DNA of 64,000 nucleotides from the NCBI GenBank assembly GCA_015066385.1, contig SVOJ01000010.1:26167-90166 (forward strand), given 5' to 3'. This document shows, piece by piece, positions 36,350 to 44,654 of the stretch. The notes beneath the pieces are model-generated. The model was not told where the DNA came from. It ran no database searches and was given only the letters and a program-made list of their open reading frames with translations. The position numbers and the translations under genes are program-made. Every line of letters begins with the position of its first letter. Within the stretch, counting starts at the first letter, position 1. Source of the stretch: Oscillospiraceae bacterium (GTDB lineage: Bacteria > Bacillota > Clostridia > Oscillospirales > Acutalibacteraceae).

Positions 36350-37792
36350 TCAGGCATTCAGCGCAACACTGTATTCTTTTCTGAATCCGTGCGAACCGAA
36401 GATCTGCCACTCACCGACACCCAATCTTTGCAGAATTGCCTTTCTTTCTTCCGCACACAGTTTCGGGTCGGTATCAACAGAGGTCATCAAAATAGGTGCA
36501 TATTGATTGTAAGCCGCTTGCTGCGGAGTTAAGCCGTGGACATTTATGTAAATATCCCCTGTGATTGCAATATGCTTTGCATAATCAATCAGCACAATTT
36601 CGCCCGGCAAATGCCCTCCCTTTCCCTCATAAACTTCAAAATGCAATTCCTCAAAATCAAAAAAACCGATTTGTGTTAACGGTTCATTCAATTGTTCAAT
36701 ATCATTCCACAATACTGTAATTTTATCGGAATCAACCGTTTGGTAGGAAGTAAGAATTTTGCAAATATTGATATACGGCTTGTGCAACGGATTTTTTTCA
36801 CGAAAACCGTCCTTGCCCTCAAATTCATTTCTTAAACACCGTGCGGTTTTCGGAGAAACTATAATTTCATCGAACATCGGCAACAGACCGCAATGATCCA
36901 CGTCCGCGTGTGTTACAAGAATGGTTTTCTTTATTGTTTCAAAATCGGGGACGATCTTTTTAATAACAGGCTGCATTTCATCGGCATAACAGGCATAACC
37001 ACTGTCTGCAAACAATACTTTTCCGTTGCTTTTTATGATAATCGTATTGCTTCCGCAAGGCGGTTCAATCAATGTAATTTCCGTGTTATCCGTGATTTTG
37101 TGTGTACTGACACGCGGCATAAAAGAGGACCCCTTTGAAGCGGCAAGCAGCTCGGCAAATTTGCTGATGCTGTCAAAGGTTCTGTAGGGAGACAAGCCAT
37201 GCTCGTCCAATGTCTGCATTGCAAGATTGACATGCACCAAAAGATCGCGGCTGACATTTTCAGACAGCCCCATCATCTGAGAAAGCCCCAAAACATAGGT
37301 GTTATAAAAAATGCTGTTGTCGTAGACCTTTTCGGAACGGTTATAGTCAATAACACGCACTTTGCATAACTTTTCAGCCGCACGCAGAAAATCGGAAATC
37401 TGATTGATATCCTCTACATAAAGTCCCATTTTGAAATACTGATAATCCGTTCCGTTTTCCTGTGAGCTGATATAGGAAATGTTAAAATTAAAATCATTGA
37501 TAAGTGCCAGTACATCCGTAACACTGCCGGGAACATCCGCAAGGCAGAATTCAAGCAAAACAACACTTGTCTTATTGGCATTGCTTTGCAGATACCCTAT
37601 TTTTTTAAGTTCCGCATCCGCTTCATTCAGTTGCGCCTGCGTTCCTTCGGCATCAATAAACAATGTATGAGAATCCACGGCTTTGTTGTAACTGACCCGT
37701 GTAATATTGATTCCCAATGCAGAAAAACATTTGCTTGCCTTTAAAAATGCACCGATATGATCGGGCATAGATGTCACATAGGTTTTTTTCAC
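36350..37792 (-). CDS. ACT-domain metallo-beta-lactamase-fold protein
   Basis: This 480-residue protein has two ACT-like modules at the N-terminus (about 1-70, KKTYVTSMPDHIGAFLKASKCFSALGINITRVSYN, and about 75-150, VVLLEFCLADVPGSVTDVLALINDFNFNISYISSQ), a helical linker, and a C-terminal metallo-beta-lactamase fold (about 220-480). The metal motif reads THADVDHCG, with aspartate where the usual HxHxDH has its second histidine. Later metal-site regions include GGHLPGE, ITGDIYIN and GSHG. The GTG start at 37792 is preceded by GAGG. ACT domains usually bind amino acids, so amino-acid control of a hydrolase is plausible. Confidence 0.8.
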   Translation of the reverse strand: MKKTYVTSMPDHIGAFLKASKCFSALGINITRVSYNKAVDSHTLFIDAEGTQAQLNEADAELKKIGYLQSNANKTSVVLLEFCLADVPGSVTDVLALINDFNFNISYISSQENGTDYQYFKMGLYVEDINQISDFLRAAEKLCKVRVIDYNRSEKVYDNSIFYNTYVLGLSQMMGLSENVSRDLLVHVNLAMQTLDEHGLSPYRTFDSISKFAELLAASKGSSFMPRVSTHKITDNTEITLIEPPCGSNTIIIKSNGKVLFADSGYACYADEMQPVIKKIVPDFETIKKTILVTHADVDHCGLLPMFDEIIVSPKTARCLRNEFEGKDGFREKNPLHKPYINICKILTSYQTVDSDKITVLWNDIEQLNEPLTQIGFFDFEELHFEVYEGKGGHLPGEIVLIDYAKHIAITGDIYINVHGLTPQQAAYNQYAPILMTSVDTDPKLCAEERKAILQRLGVGEWQIFGSHGFRKEYSVALNA

Positions 37793-37924
37793 ACATATCA
37801 CCTCAAGCACCGGGATGTATCGCCTTTTATTATAGTGAACACAAAAATAAGATTTCAATAGACATAATTCACAAATGTTAAAAATTTTACAATTCATTTT
37901 TTGCAACCGACATGTCCCTGACAA

Positions 37925-37970
37925 GCAAAAAACAGCGCCTGCAGATCCGTCCGGAGCAACAGCCGCTGTT
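37925..37970 (-). terminator. Possible terminator after the Big2/InlB-repeat protein gene
   Basis: In minus-strand reading AACAGCG pairs with CGCTGTT across a 26-base interior and is followed by TTTTGC. The long interior makes this a moderate candidate. Confidence 0.45.
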
Positions 37971-38015
37971 AGTGTTATAATTTAAACTATAATAAAGATC
38001 AGAATCTTAAAATTC

Positions 38016-39329
38016 TTACCAGTGTGCCACACCGCATTCGCAGACACGCAGATCTTCAATGCCCAGCAGTTTGCAGAAGAACGAAATCAGATCCCACAGG
38101 AAACCGAAAATACCGTCGGAATGGCACATGCAATTGCAATCATCGGGATTCACTGCATTGTCATTTCCGTTATCGGGCTGTTCGGGGGTAACGGGTTTGT
38201 CGGTCGTACCGCGCAAGCCTGCCGTAAGGGTCAGATTTTCGCAGACGAATGGAATTTCAAAATAGTTATCTGCACCGAGCATAACTTCCTTGCCGTTTGC
38301 GGTAATGATGACATCAGCAGGATCATACCTTCCGTTGAGTGCAAACTGGAAACGGAAGCGCTGACCGGATTTGACCTTAACAAAAGCCATGCCGACATTG
38401 TTGCCGTTGACAACAAAATTACCCATACCGCCGCCAATCAGGGTGATGGTGTGTTCTTCATTGCCGTCGTAAACATAAAGATCTATTGTTTCTTTGACCG
38501 CACCGTCCAATGCAGAAAGTGTAAGTGTTGTATAGCCGATTTTGACTGCGGTTACAACACCGTTCTCATCAACCGTTGCAACACTTGTGTCAGCAATTGT
38601 CCAGGTGATTGCATTTTCAACATCTTCATCTGTTACAAGCGAGGCATTGATCTGTTTGACGGCACCGGGCTTCAGACCGAGCTTTGCAGTATCAACATCA
38701 ATATAACCTCTGCCTTCAAAATACTGTGCAGTCACAGTCAGATCGGAAGACACATTTGTAAACTCCTTATCCCAACCCATGAAGACAAAACCTGCCTTGA
38801 AGGGAACAGCGGGTGCGATGGCGTCAAAACCGAAGGTGACTTCCTGCTCGGAAAGCACCGTACCGTCGGCGTCCGCAAACACAACCGTATATTTTTCCAC
38901 ATATTTGCCCAGTGCAGCGGTAATAGCGGCAACAGCAGCATCGACCTGTTCCTGTTCGGCTTCAATCAGATTCTGTGCAACACCGTCGGTGGCAAGCACG
39001 GTTTCGATTTCTTCGCGTGCAGTTGCAGACAGGTTGGGTTCGGCAAGCAGTGCAGCAAGTTCGGCAATGATTGCATCGAATGCTGCATAGTCTGCTCTGG
39101 CTACGGTAGCGGTTTTCTGATGCTTGTCAGCCACCGTGCATTCGTATGTAGCCATACCGTTGCCCCACGAGCCGTTGCTCTGCAAAGAAGGACGAACAAG
39201 GTCAACCATAACCCAGTTGCATTCATGATCTTCTGCCGCAGACACAGGCAGTGCAAATGCACAGCAGGTCAAAAGCATCAGTACGCTCAACATGACGGAT
39301 ATGCTCTTTTTGAAGTTCTTGTTTTTCAT
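38016..39329 (-). CDS. Secreted surface protein with InlB-type and Big2-type repeats
   Basis: This 437-residue protein starts with a signal peptide (MKNKNFKKSISVMLSVLMLLTCCAFALPVSA). It then has an alpha-helical segment (about 85-150, rich in Ala/Glu), an InlB B-repeat-like module (TVVFADADGTVLSEQEVTFGFDAIAPAVPFKAGFVFMGWDKEFTNVSSDLTVTAQY) and a Big2-like Ig module (ITWTIADTSVATVDENGVVTAVKIGYTTLTLSA). The last 38 residues form CNCMCHSDGIFGFLWDLISFFCKLLGIEDLRVCECGVAHW, a cysteine/aromatic tail. I have the impression that similar tails occur in other gut Firmicutes surface proteins. The start follows AAGGAG at 12-base spacing. The binding partner is unknown. Confidence 0.75.
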   Translation of the reverse strand: MKNKNFKKSISVMLSVLMLLTCCAFALPVSAAEDHECNWVMVDLVRPSLQSNGSWGNGMATYECTVADKHQKTATVARADYAAFDAIIAELAALLAEPNLSATAREEIETVLATDGVAQNLIEAEQEQVDAAVAAITAALGKYVEKYTVVFADADGTVLSEQEVTFGFDAIAPAVPFKAGFVFMGWDKEFTNVSSDLTVTAQYFEGRGYIDVDTAKLGLKPGAVKQINASLVTDEDVENAITWTIADTSVATVDENGVVTAVKIGYTTLTLSALDGAVKETIDLYVYDGNEEHTITLIGGGMGNFVVNGNNVGMAFVKVKSGQRFRFQFALNGRYDPADVIITANGKEVMLGADNYFEIPFVCENLTLTAGLRGTTDKPVTPEQPDNGNDNAVNPDDCNCMCHSDGIFGFLWDLISFFCKLLGIEDLRVCECGVAHW

Positions 39330-39376
39330 CGGAATATCCAGCTCCTTTTTATCTGAATGACTTGATAGATATATTG

Positions 39377-39405
39377 ATTTTAGCACATTCATACATTTTC
39401 GTCAA
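39377..39405 (-). promoter_or_regulatory. Promoter of the Big2/InlB-repeat protein gene
   Basis: Minus-strand -35 TTGACG (39400-39405) and -10 TAAAAT (39377-39382) with a 17-bp spacer. Confidence 0.7.
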
Positions 39406-39531
39406 CTGTTCTGAATATATTTTGTAAATTTTTTTCACTCGGTAAAACAATTCAGCTTCACTTTTTTCTTGCAATGTGTATATAAATATGATAAACTGAT
39501 TTTATATAACCTTTTGTGAAAGGATTCTGCC

Positions 39532-40692
39532 ATGACCGATCAATACTTTGACTTTGGCATTATGGGCGACGGCATAACGGACGACACCCCCGCATTACAA
39601 CGCGCGATCAATGCCTGCGGCGGTTATCTTGAACTGCCCGCAGGGGTCTATCTGATCACAAGAACCCTGCTTGTGCCCTCCAACACACACCTGAAACTGC
39701 ACCCTTACGCCGTCATGAAACTGTCGGGAGAAATCAAACGCCGTGCGGGTGAATTTCTTCTTTCAAATGCGGATGCACGCAACGGCAATGAAAATATAAC
39801 CATTGAAGGCGGTCTGTGGGACGGCAACTGTTGCGGCACTTACAATGTAAAGCCCGACATTTTCACCCCGAACGGCTGGTCGGGCAGTATGTTCAATTTC
39901 CATAAAGTCAAAAATTTAAAGCTTTGCGACATGACCGTTATGGATTCTCCTGCTTATTTTTTCAGGTTTTGCGAACTGGACGGTTTTGACATCCGGAACA
40001 TCATTTTCACCGGTAACAATGCACGACCGAATCAGGACGGCCTGCACTTCTGCGGCGGCTGCAAAAACGGCTATATCGGCAACATTGTTGCCCTGAACGG
40101 ACAGACCAATGATGATCTGATTGCCCTGAATGCCGATGACAGTCTGCAAAGGGTGGAAAATTTAGGCCTTACAAACGGCGCAATCGAAAACATCCGCATT
40201 GAAAATATTGTCGCGGAAGACTGTCACACGTTTCTGCGGATGCTGAGTGTGGATTTCCCCATCCGCAACATTGAAATCAAAAACGTGCGTTGCGGTTGCC
40301 GTGCTTTTGCCATCAATATGGATGCGGCAAGATACTGTCGCACACCGTTGTTCAATGAAAATGATCGCCCCGACGGTGTGGGCAGAATTGAAAACGTGAA
40401 CATCAAAGGTATGGTCGCTTTTTCCACAGCCGAAAAACCGGACGATGCCCTTATCTGCTGCGAAAGCAACTGTAAAAATGTAAGAATTGAGCGTTTTACA
40501 AGGGATTTCGCAGCGGACCGTTCATATTGCAACTTGTTACAGATCCGCAATGTCACGGATTTCCGTATAACACTTCGCGAACCGACCGACATCAACGGGT
40601 CAGCAAAACGCACCGCCATGGGACTTTATCTTGCAGACAAAGAAAACAGTCTGACCGTTTGCGGCAATCTGTTTTCATGCTATCTTAACTGA
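39532..40692 (+). CDS. Right-handed beta-helix protein, GH28/pectate-lyase-like
   Basis: This 386-residue protein begins YFDFGIMGDGITDDTPALQRAINACGGYLELPAGVYLITRTLLVPSNTHLKLHPYAVMK, the classic N-terminus of GH28 polygalacturonase-like parallel beta-helices. Repeated coils with NITIEGG, VKNLKLCDMTV and IENIRIENIVAEDC follow. The segment NQDGLHFCGGCKNGYIGN and NDDLIALNADD provide the paired aspartates typical of such active sites. There is no signal peptide, so it may act on short imported oligosaccharides. It is separated from the DUF975 gene by only 15 bases and is probably co-transcribed. Confidence 0.75.
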   Translation: MTDQYFDFGIMGDGITDDTPALQRAINACGGYLELPAGVYLITRTLLVPSNTHLKLHPYAVMKLSGEIKRRAGEFLLSNADARNGNENITIEGGLWDGNCCGTYNVKPDIFTPNGWSGSMFNFHKVKNLKLCDMTVMDSPAYFFRFCELDGFDIRNIIFTGNNARPNQDGLHFCGGCKNGYIGNIVALNGQTNDDLIALNADDSLQRVENLGLTNGAIENIRIENIVAEDCHTFLRMLSVDFPIRNIEIKNVRCGCRAFAINMDAARYCRTPLFNENDRPDGVGRIENVNIKGMVAFSTAEKPDDALICCESNCKNVRIERFTRDFAADRSYCNLLQIRNVTDFRITLREPTDINGSAKRTAMGLYLADKENSLTVCGNLFSCYLN

Positions 40693-40707
40693 CGGAGGAT
40701 ATACATT

Positions 40708-41484
40708 ATGACAAGACAAAACATAAAAAAGAGAGCCGCCGAACTTTCTAAGCAAAACAGTGAAACCGGCATTTTTGCCGCAGCCGTCCCGGGTGTACTC
40801 TCCGCCCTGACAGGCTTGCTTTCTCCTTTTGCACAAGGCGGGTTCCTGATCGGAAAAAACAAGGTCTTTCTGGACATTGCAAGACAGGGCAGCGGCAAAC
40901 TGGAAGATATTTTTGTCGGTTTCAAAAGCATCAACACCTATACAAAAGGTCTTTTGCTGCATATCATCAAATCCCTTTACCTCGCAGTCGGCACGGCACT
41001 TCTGATTGTTCCCGGCATCATTCTTCGACTTCGTTTTCTGTTTGCGGAGTTGATTATGGCGGATGAAAACATCACCGCACTTGAAGCACTCGAAAAAAGC
41101 AGATACCTGACCAAAAACCGCATGGACGAGGTATTCACCTTTGAACTCTCATTCCTGCCCTGGTTCCTGCTTGGCATGATCCCCATTCTCGGCTGGGTGC
41201 TGATGGCAGTTTATATCATTCCTTATTACAAAATTGCACTCGCCGCATATTATTCCACATTGAAGGACGAAGCAATCCGAACCGCTGAGCGCAAAGCAAA
41301 TTTCCGTTATCCGGGCGGCACCCCCACCCGTAAACGTCTGGATGCAGGCGCAGCCGCCGCACAACAGAACTTTGCACAGCAGCAAGCATACGCACAGCAG
41401 CAGGCATATCAGCAACAGCAAGCGTATTACGGCTATCAGACCGCGCAACAACAGTCTGTGCAACCGCAGGATGAGCAGCAATGA
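40708..41484 (+). CDS. DUF975 family membrane protein with glutamine-rich tail
   Basis: This 258-residue membrane protein has the DUF975-type pattern: GGFLIGKNKVFLDIARQGSGKLEDIFVGFKSINTYTKGLLLHIIKSLYLAVGTALLIVPGIILRLRFLFAELIMADENITALEALEKSRYLTKNRMDEVFTFELSFLPW, with three or four helices. The tail from about residue 215 is Gln/Ala/Tyr-rich (AQQQAYAQQQAYQQQQAYYGYQ), low-complexity and probably disordered. Function of the family is not known. The stop overlaps the next gene by four bases (ATGA). Confidence 0.75.
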   Translation: MTRQNIKKRAAELSKQNSETGIFAAAVPGVLSALTGLLSPFAQGGFLIGKNKVFLDIARQGSGKLEDIFVGFKSINTYTKGLLLHIIKSLYLAVGTALLIVPGIILRLRFLFAELIMADENITALEALEKSRYLTKNRMDEVFTFELSFLPWFLLGMIPILGWVLMAVYIIPYYKIALAAYYSTLKDEAIRTAERKANFRYPGGTPTRKRLDAGAAAAQQNFAQQQAYAQQQAYQQQQAYYGYQTAQQQSVQPQDEQQ

Positions 41485-42287
41485 AAACCATTCTTCTTGC
41501 ATTTCTGACCCAACTGCTGCCGACAGTTGGCAGTATTGTCCTTGCAGGATTGTTTATCCACATCTGCAAACGGCTGTTTGTGCTTGCCTGCGGCAGATTT
41601 GCACCGCAGATCGTCAATTACTCAGGAATCATCGGCACACCCGTACATGAATTGTCCCATGCGGCTATGTGCTTTGTATTCGGACATAAAATCAAGCAGA
41701 TCAAACTCTTCGGCATCAACAAACGCAACGGCACCCTGGGCTTCGTCAAACATTCATTCAACCCCCGTAACCTGCGGCACAGAATCGGCAATTTTTTCAT
41801 CGGCATTGCTCCCGTGGTAACAGGCTCCTGCGTTGTTCTGCTGTTATTGCGCCTGTTTTTGCCTGCCGTATTCACACAAGTGGCGGCCCTCTTACAGGAT
41901 ACCGCGCAAGGCAGTCTTGCGTTTGAAACATTCACACAGATCGGCACTGCCATTCTCTCTATTTTCAAATTGATTTTCGCAACCGGAAATTTTGAAAACT
42001 GGAAGTTATGGGTTTTTGTATTTCTGGCGGCAACCATTGCCATCCACATGGAACTGAGCACTGCCGACATCAAAGGCGGTTGGGACGGATTTTTGTTCCT
42101 TGCAGGTGCCTTCCTGCTGGTTGATGTGGTGCTGTTTTTTGTCAGACCCGAATGGCTCGCAACCTTTACAAACGCAATGATGCAAGGCGGCTTGTATCTG
42201 ATTTCCCTTTTGTTGCTGTCTGCCGTATTCGCAGGTACGATCGGCGCGGTTTCTTTGGTTGTTGTCTTATTGAAAAAGATATTCTGA
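41481..42287 (+). CDS. Multi-helix membrane protein with HExxH motif, M50-like
   Basis: This 268-residue protein has about six hydrophobic segments. An HELSH motif (GTPVHELSHAAMCFVFGHKI, about 53-72) in or next to a helix is followed by GNFFIGIAPVVTGS, reminiscent of the zinc site and PDxx region of M50-like intramembrane proteases. A clear second-site aspartate motif (LDG/NPDG) was not identified, so protease activity is a guess. Translationally coupled to the DUF975 gene. It might process a membrane partner or be a non-catalytic relative. Confidence 0.6.
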   Translation: MKTILLAFLTQLLPTVGSIVLAGLFIHICKRLFVLACGRFAPQIVNYSGIIGTPVHELSHAAMCFVFGHKIKQIKLFGINKRNGTLGFVKHSFNPRNLRHRIGNFFIGIAPVVTGSCVVLLLLRLFLPAVFTQVAALLQDTAQGSLAFETFTQIGTAILSIFKLIFATGNFENWKLWVFVFLAATIAIHMELSTADIKGGWDGFLFLAGAFLLVDVVLFFVRPEWLATFTNAMMQGGLYLISLLLLSAVFAGTIGAVSLVVVLLKKIF

Positions 42288-42298
42288 GAGGTAAAGTT

Positions 42299-42892
42299 AT
42301 GAGTTGCCTTAAAATGTATTTCATCAACCCCACCGCAAGAAATCTCCCCCTGCCCGACGGCTTCTGCGTTACAAAATTTCAATCCGAAGATGATATTGAA
42401 AAGTGGCTTGAAATTTGCCGTGACGGTCTGATTGCCCCCGATGCGGGCATTGAAAAATTCCGTTGTGAGTTGGTTGATATCGACGGTCCCGATCCGTACA
42501 GAGATACATATTTTATCGAAAAAGACGGCAAAAAAATTGCGACCTATACCGTAGTGCCAAACATGTGGAGCACGGGCATGGGATACATTCACATGGTCGC
42601 CTGCAGAAGCGAATACAGAGGTCTCGGTCTCGGAAAGTTTATGGCAGACGATGCCATCCGAAAACTCATTGACCTCAAAAAGGAACGCCTGTTCCTGCTG
42701 ACAGGCGATGCAAGACTGCCCGCACTCAGAACTTATATCAATGCAGGCTTCCTGCCTGTCAACTACATCGACGAAGAAGGCAAAGACATGGTGCAGCGTT
42801 GGCAGAATGTGGTCAACGCCCTCAATATCGACTCCCTCGACCTGCTCAATGATGATGGCACATTTTTGCAGACACTTTACAAAACTGTCTGA
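42299..42892 (+). CDS. GNAT family N-acetyltransferase
   Basis: This 197-residue protein has the GNAT acetyl-CoA-binding motif A as RSEYRGLGLGKFMADDAIRKLI, preceded by the beta4 strand MGYIHMVACR and followed by LFLLTGDARLPALRTYINAGFLPVNY. The ATG at 42299 follows GAGAGG. The frame is open further upstream inside the preceding gene, but that is not supported. It is the last gene of the DUF975 run. The acceptor substrate is unknown. Confidence 0.82.
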   Translation: MSCLKMYFINPTARNLPLPDGFCVTKFQSEDDIEKWLEICRDGLIAPDAGIEKFRCELVDIDGPDPYRDTYFIEKDGKKIATYTVVPNMWSTGMGYIHMVACRSEYRGLGLGKFMADDAIRKLIDLKKERLFLLTGDARLPALRTYINAGFLPVNYIDEEGKDMVQRWQNVVNALNIDSLDLLNDDGTFLQTLYKTV

Positions 42893-43005
42893 CCTCCTTC
42901 ATCAGCATATTCAATTACATTTTTATTCTTTAACACCTTAAAAACAGTCTTTTCCTCTCCAAAAACTTTCCAATAAAAAATTTTTTAATTTTTTTCAAAA
43001 AACAC

Positions 43006-43034
43006 TTGCAATTTGTGCATTCATCGTATATAAT
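43006..43034 (+). promoter_or_regulatory. tRNA-fMet promoter
   Basis: -35 TTGCAA (43006-43011) and -10 TATAAT (43029-43034) with a 17-bp spacer, 28 bases before the tRNA. Confidence 0.8.
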
Positions 43035-43061
43035 AAATGAGCACTCAACAAGTGTATACAT

Positions 43062-43137
43062 CGCGGGGTGGAGCAGTTGGCAGCTCGTCGGGCTCATAAC
43101 CCGGAGGTCATAGGTTCAAGTCCTTTCCCCGCAACCA
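43062..43137 (+). tRNA. Initiator tRNA-fMet (anticodon CAT)
   Basis: The cloverleaf is complete with encoded CCA. The acceptor CGCGGGG pairs with CCCCGCA and leaves a C1-A72 mismatch. The anticodon stem has three consecutive G-C pairs (TCGGG-CTCATAA-CCCGG). Both are hallmarks of initiator tRNA. The T arm is AGGTTCAAGTCCT. Confidence 0.95.
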
Positions 43138-43144
43138 GAACGAA

Positions 43145-43176
43145 AAGCACTCATCGTAAGATGGGTGCTTTTCTTT
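43145..43176 (+). terminator. Terminator of the tRNA-fMet gene
   Basis: AAGCACTCATC-GTAA-GATGGGTGCTT followed by TTCTTT. A second copy of this stem-loop, starting from the CCA, lies at 63839-63874. Confidence 0.85.
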
Positions 43177-43215
43177 GTGTATATCGAAGAGAACTTGAAG
43201 CACGAGCGGTACAGA

Positions 43216-43296
43216 GAAACAGTCCGGTGGACTGTTTCGACCGCGAGCGACCAAGCGCCCGCAGGCGCGCGAGTCAAGTCCTCTCCCCGCAACCAG
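43216..43296. repeat. Palindromic repeat plus partial tRNA 3' end
   Basis: A perfect palindrome GAAACAGTCC-GGT-GGACTGTTTC (43216-43238) is followed by a GC-rich stretch (GCGCCCGCAGGCGC) and then by GTCAAGTCCTCTCCCCGCAACCAG (to 43296). This last part repeats the T-arm and acceptor 3' strand of the tRNA-fMet gene just upstream, with a few changes. No complete second tRNA can be folded. It looks like an old attachment-site remnant carrying a mobile repeat. Confidence 0.6.
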
Positions 43297-43299
43297 TCA

Positions 43300-43338
43300 A
43301 AAGCCCGATATCAAAACGATATCGGGCTTTACTTTTTT
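43300..43338 (+). terminator. Terminator after the partial tRNA copy
   Basis: A 13-bp perfect stem AAAGCCCGATATC/GATATCGGGCTTT followed by ACTTTTTTT. Confidence 0.85.
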
Positions 43339-43383
43339 TGGATCATCTCAAACCTGACCAAAAAAGTGCAGATCGCATAAAAC

Positions 43384-43430
43384 GAAAAAAATAAGGGATT
43401 CTTTGTTAAACACAGAACAAAAGAATCCCT
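43384..43430 (-). terminator. Stem-loop with minus-strand U tract
   Basis: AGGGATTCTTT pairs with AAAGAATCCCT. In minus-strand reading it is followed by TTATTTTTTT. It lies 225 bases beyond the lipoprotein gene at 43656-44630 and may terminate that operon or a transcript crossing the hairpin cluster. Confidence 0.6.
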
Positions 43431-43480
43431 CAAAACTTCAAAAATAAGAAAGTTTCTTAAAATAATGTTTTATGCTATGA

Positions 43481-43582
43481 ACAAACTTCGCCTCTCGGCG
43501 TACCTTTGTACGCCGTCGGGTCCCCAAAAACAAAGCTTTTGCTTTGTTTTTGGCTCAGTTTGTCCATTCTGAGCATTTTTTC
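43481..43582. repeat. Cluster of three perfect hairpins
   Basis: Three stems follow each other: CGGCGTAC/GTACGCCG (43496-43515), a 13-bp CCAAAAACAAAGC/GCTTTGTTTTTGG (43524-43553), and GCTCAG/CTGAGC (43553-43574) followed by TTTTTT. The block AACAAACTTCGCCTCTCGGCG looks like a dispersed intergenic repeat; this is an impression, not a search. It encodes no protein and could be a small RNA ending in a terminator. Confidence 0.5.
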
Positions 43583-43602
43583 CTATCCCCTTTAAAGCAA
43601 TC

Positions 43603-43645
43603 AAGGAGCTGTGAGAAAACTTAGTTTTTTTACAGCTCCTTTTTT
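43603..43645 (+). terminator. Bidirectional terminator candidate
   Basis: AAGGAGCTGT/ACAGCTCCTT with a long A/T-rich loop is followed on the plus strand by TTTTT. On the minus strand it begins 15 bases after the stop of the lipoprotein gene, so it probably ends that operon too. Confidence 0.7.
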
Positions 43646-43655
43646 ATATCGTGTA

Positions 43656-44630
43656 TTATCCGATGACAATGGTTTCAAGAACGGGTTTTGCATCCTCTAC
43701 CGAACAGCTCCAAACGGCGACATACATTGCCATTCCGGAGGAGGTTTCAGCGACAAGATAGGTCGTGCCGGTGTTAGACTCAATGGCGGCGAAGGTGTTT
43801 TCGCCGATTGTGATGTCGGTGTATTCCTTGTTGGGGTATGCATAACCGAAATACTTTTTCTGCACCTCAAGCTCCATGCTCTGCTCATCATAAACATAAA
43901 TAGCGGCATTGGCACCGAGAGAGCCGTTTTTCAATGCGATTGCTCCGGTTGTGTCGGATTCGTCATAAATGAAGCCACCGCATGGGGTAATAGTTACATA
44001 GCCGTTTTCAGTGGTGACAGGGTCGCCCATGACTAAGTTTTCTTCAGCGGTTGCGGCAGTCACAACGATGGAATCATAAAAATTCGTGAACAGTTCACTG
44101 TCGCGCAGGACTGCATAATCTTCCTTGGTTGCGCCTGCAGGCAGGTTGAATTCAATGATTGCAAATTCATAATCGTTCAGGCAGACAATAAGCGTCATGC
44201 GGGAGGTGCTGAGCTGACGGATGTAGGTTTTGTACTCACCGACGGTACCTTCTTCAAAAATGGTGCTGTTTTTGAAGTTTCTTGCTGCATAGTCGTGTAT
44301 GTTTTCCCCGGTCGTACTGATGATGGAAAAACCAAAACCGATGTTGATATCTTCTCTTTCAAGCGTACCGCATTTTACGGCTTCGGGATGTGCAAGGAAG
44401 TTGCCTTCGGTGTTGGCTTCGTTGAATGTAAAATCAGCAGGATAGTTGACGGTAATACTACTGCCCTTGCCGTTGTCAACGGTCAACTGTTTTTCATCAA
44501 TCGGTTCCGTCACGGGCTCGGTGACTTCAGTGTTGGTAGGGGCTTCGGTGGTCGGCTCTTCCGCTTCGCCGCAGGCGGCAAAGGAAAGAAGAATGGCAAG
44601 TGCCATCAGAATTGCAATTAGTTTTTTCAT
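43656..44630 (-). CDS. Secreted lipoprotein of unknown function
   Basis: This 324-residue protein starts with a lipoprotein signal peptide (MKKLIAILMALAILLSFAAC, lipid-modified Cys20), followed by a Thr/Glu/Pro-rich linker (about 21-45). The rest is a soluble domain with two similar-looking halves. The first half contains IRQLSTSRMTLIVCLNDYEFAIIEFNLPAG and the second YLVAETSSGMAMYVAVWSC, which may be a duplication. I recognise no family. It is the last gene in the SPFH/TPM run on this strand, 25 bases after its neighbour. Confidence 0.75.
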   Translation of the reverse strand: MKKLIAILMALAILLSFAACGEAEEPTTEAPTNTEVTEPVTEPIDEKQLTVDNGKGSSITVNYPADFTFNEANTEGNFLAHPEAVKCGTLEREDINIGFGFSIISTTGENIHDYAARNFKNSTIFEEGTVGEYKTYIRQLSTSRMTLIVCLNDYEFAIIEFNLPAGATKEDYAVLRDSELFTNFYDSIVVTAATAEENLVMGDPVTTENGYVTITPCGGFIYDESDTTGAIALKNGSLGANAAIYVYDEQSMELEVQKKYFGYAYPNKEYTDITIGENTFAAIESNTGTTYLVAETSSGMAMYVAVWSCSVEDAKPVLETIVIG

Positions 44631-44654
44631 TATAAAATCCTCCAGTTTTTTAAA

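Noticed and set aside
43139..43296. Second complete tRNA gene
   Set aside because: Only the T-arm and acceptor 3' strand are present; no D arm, anticodon arm or 5' acceptor strand can be folded.
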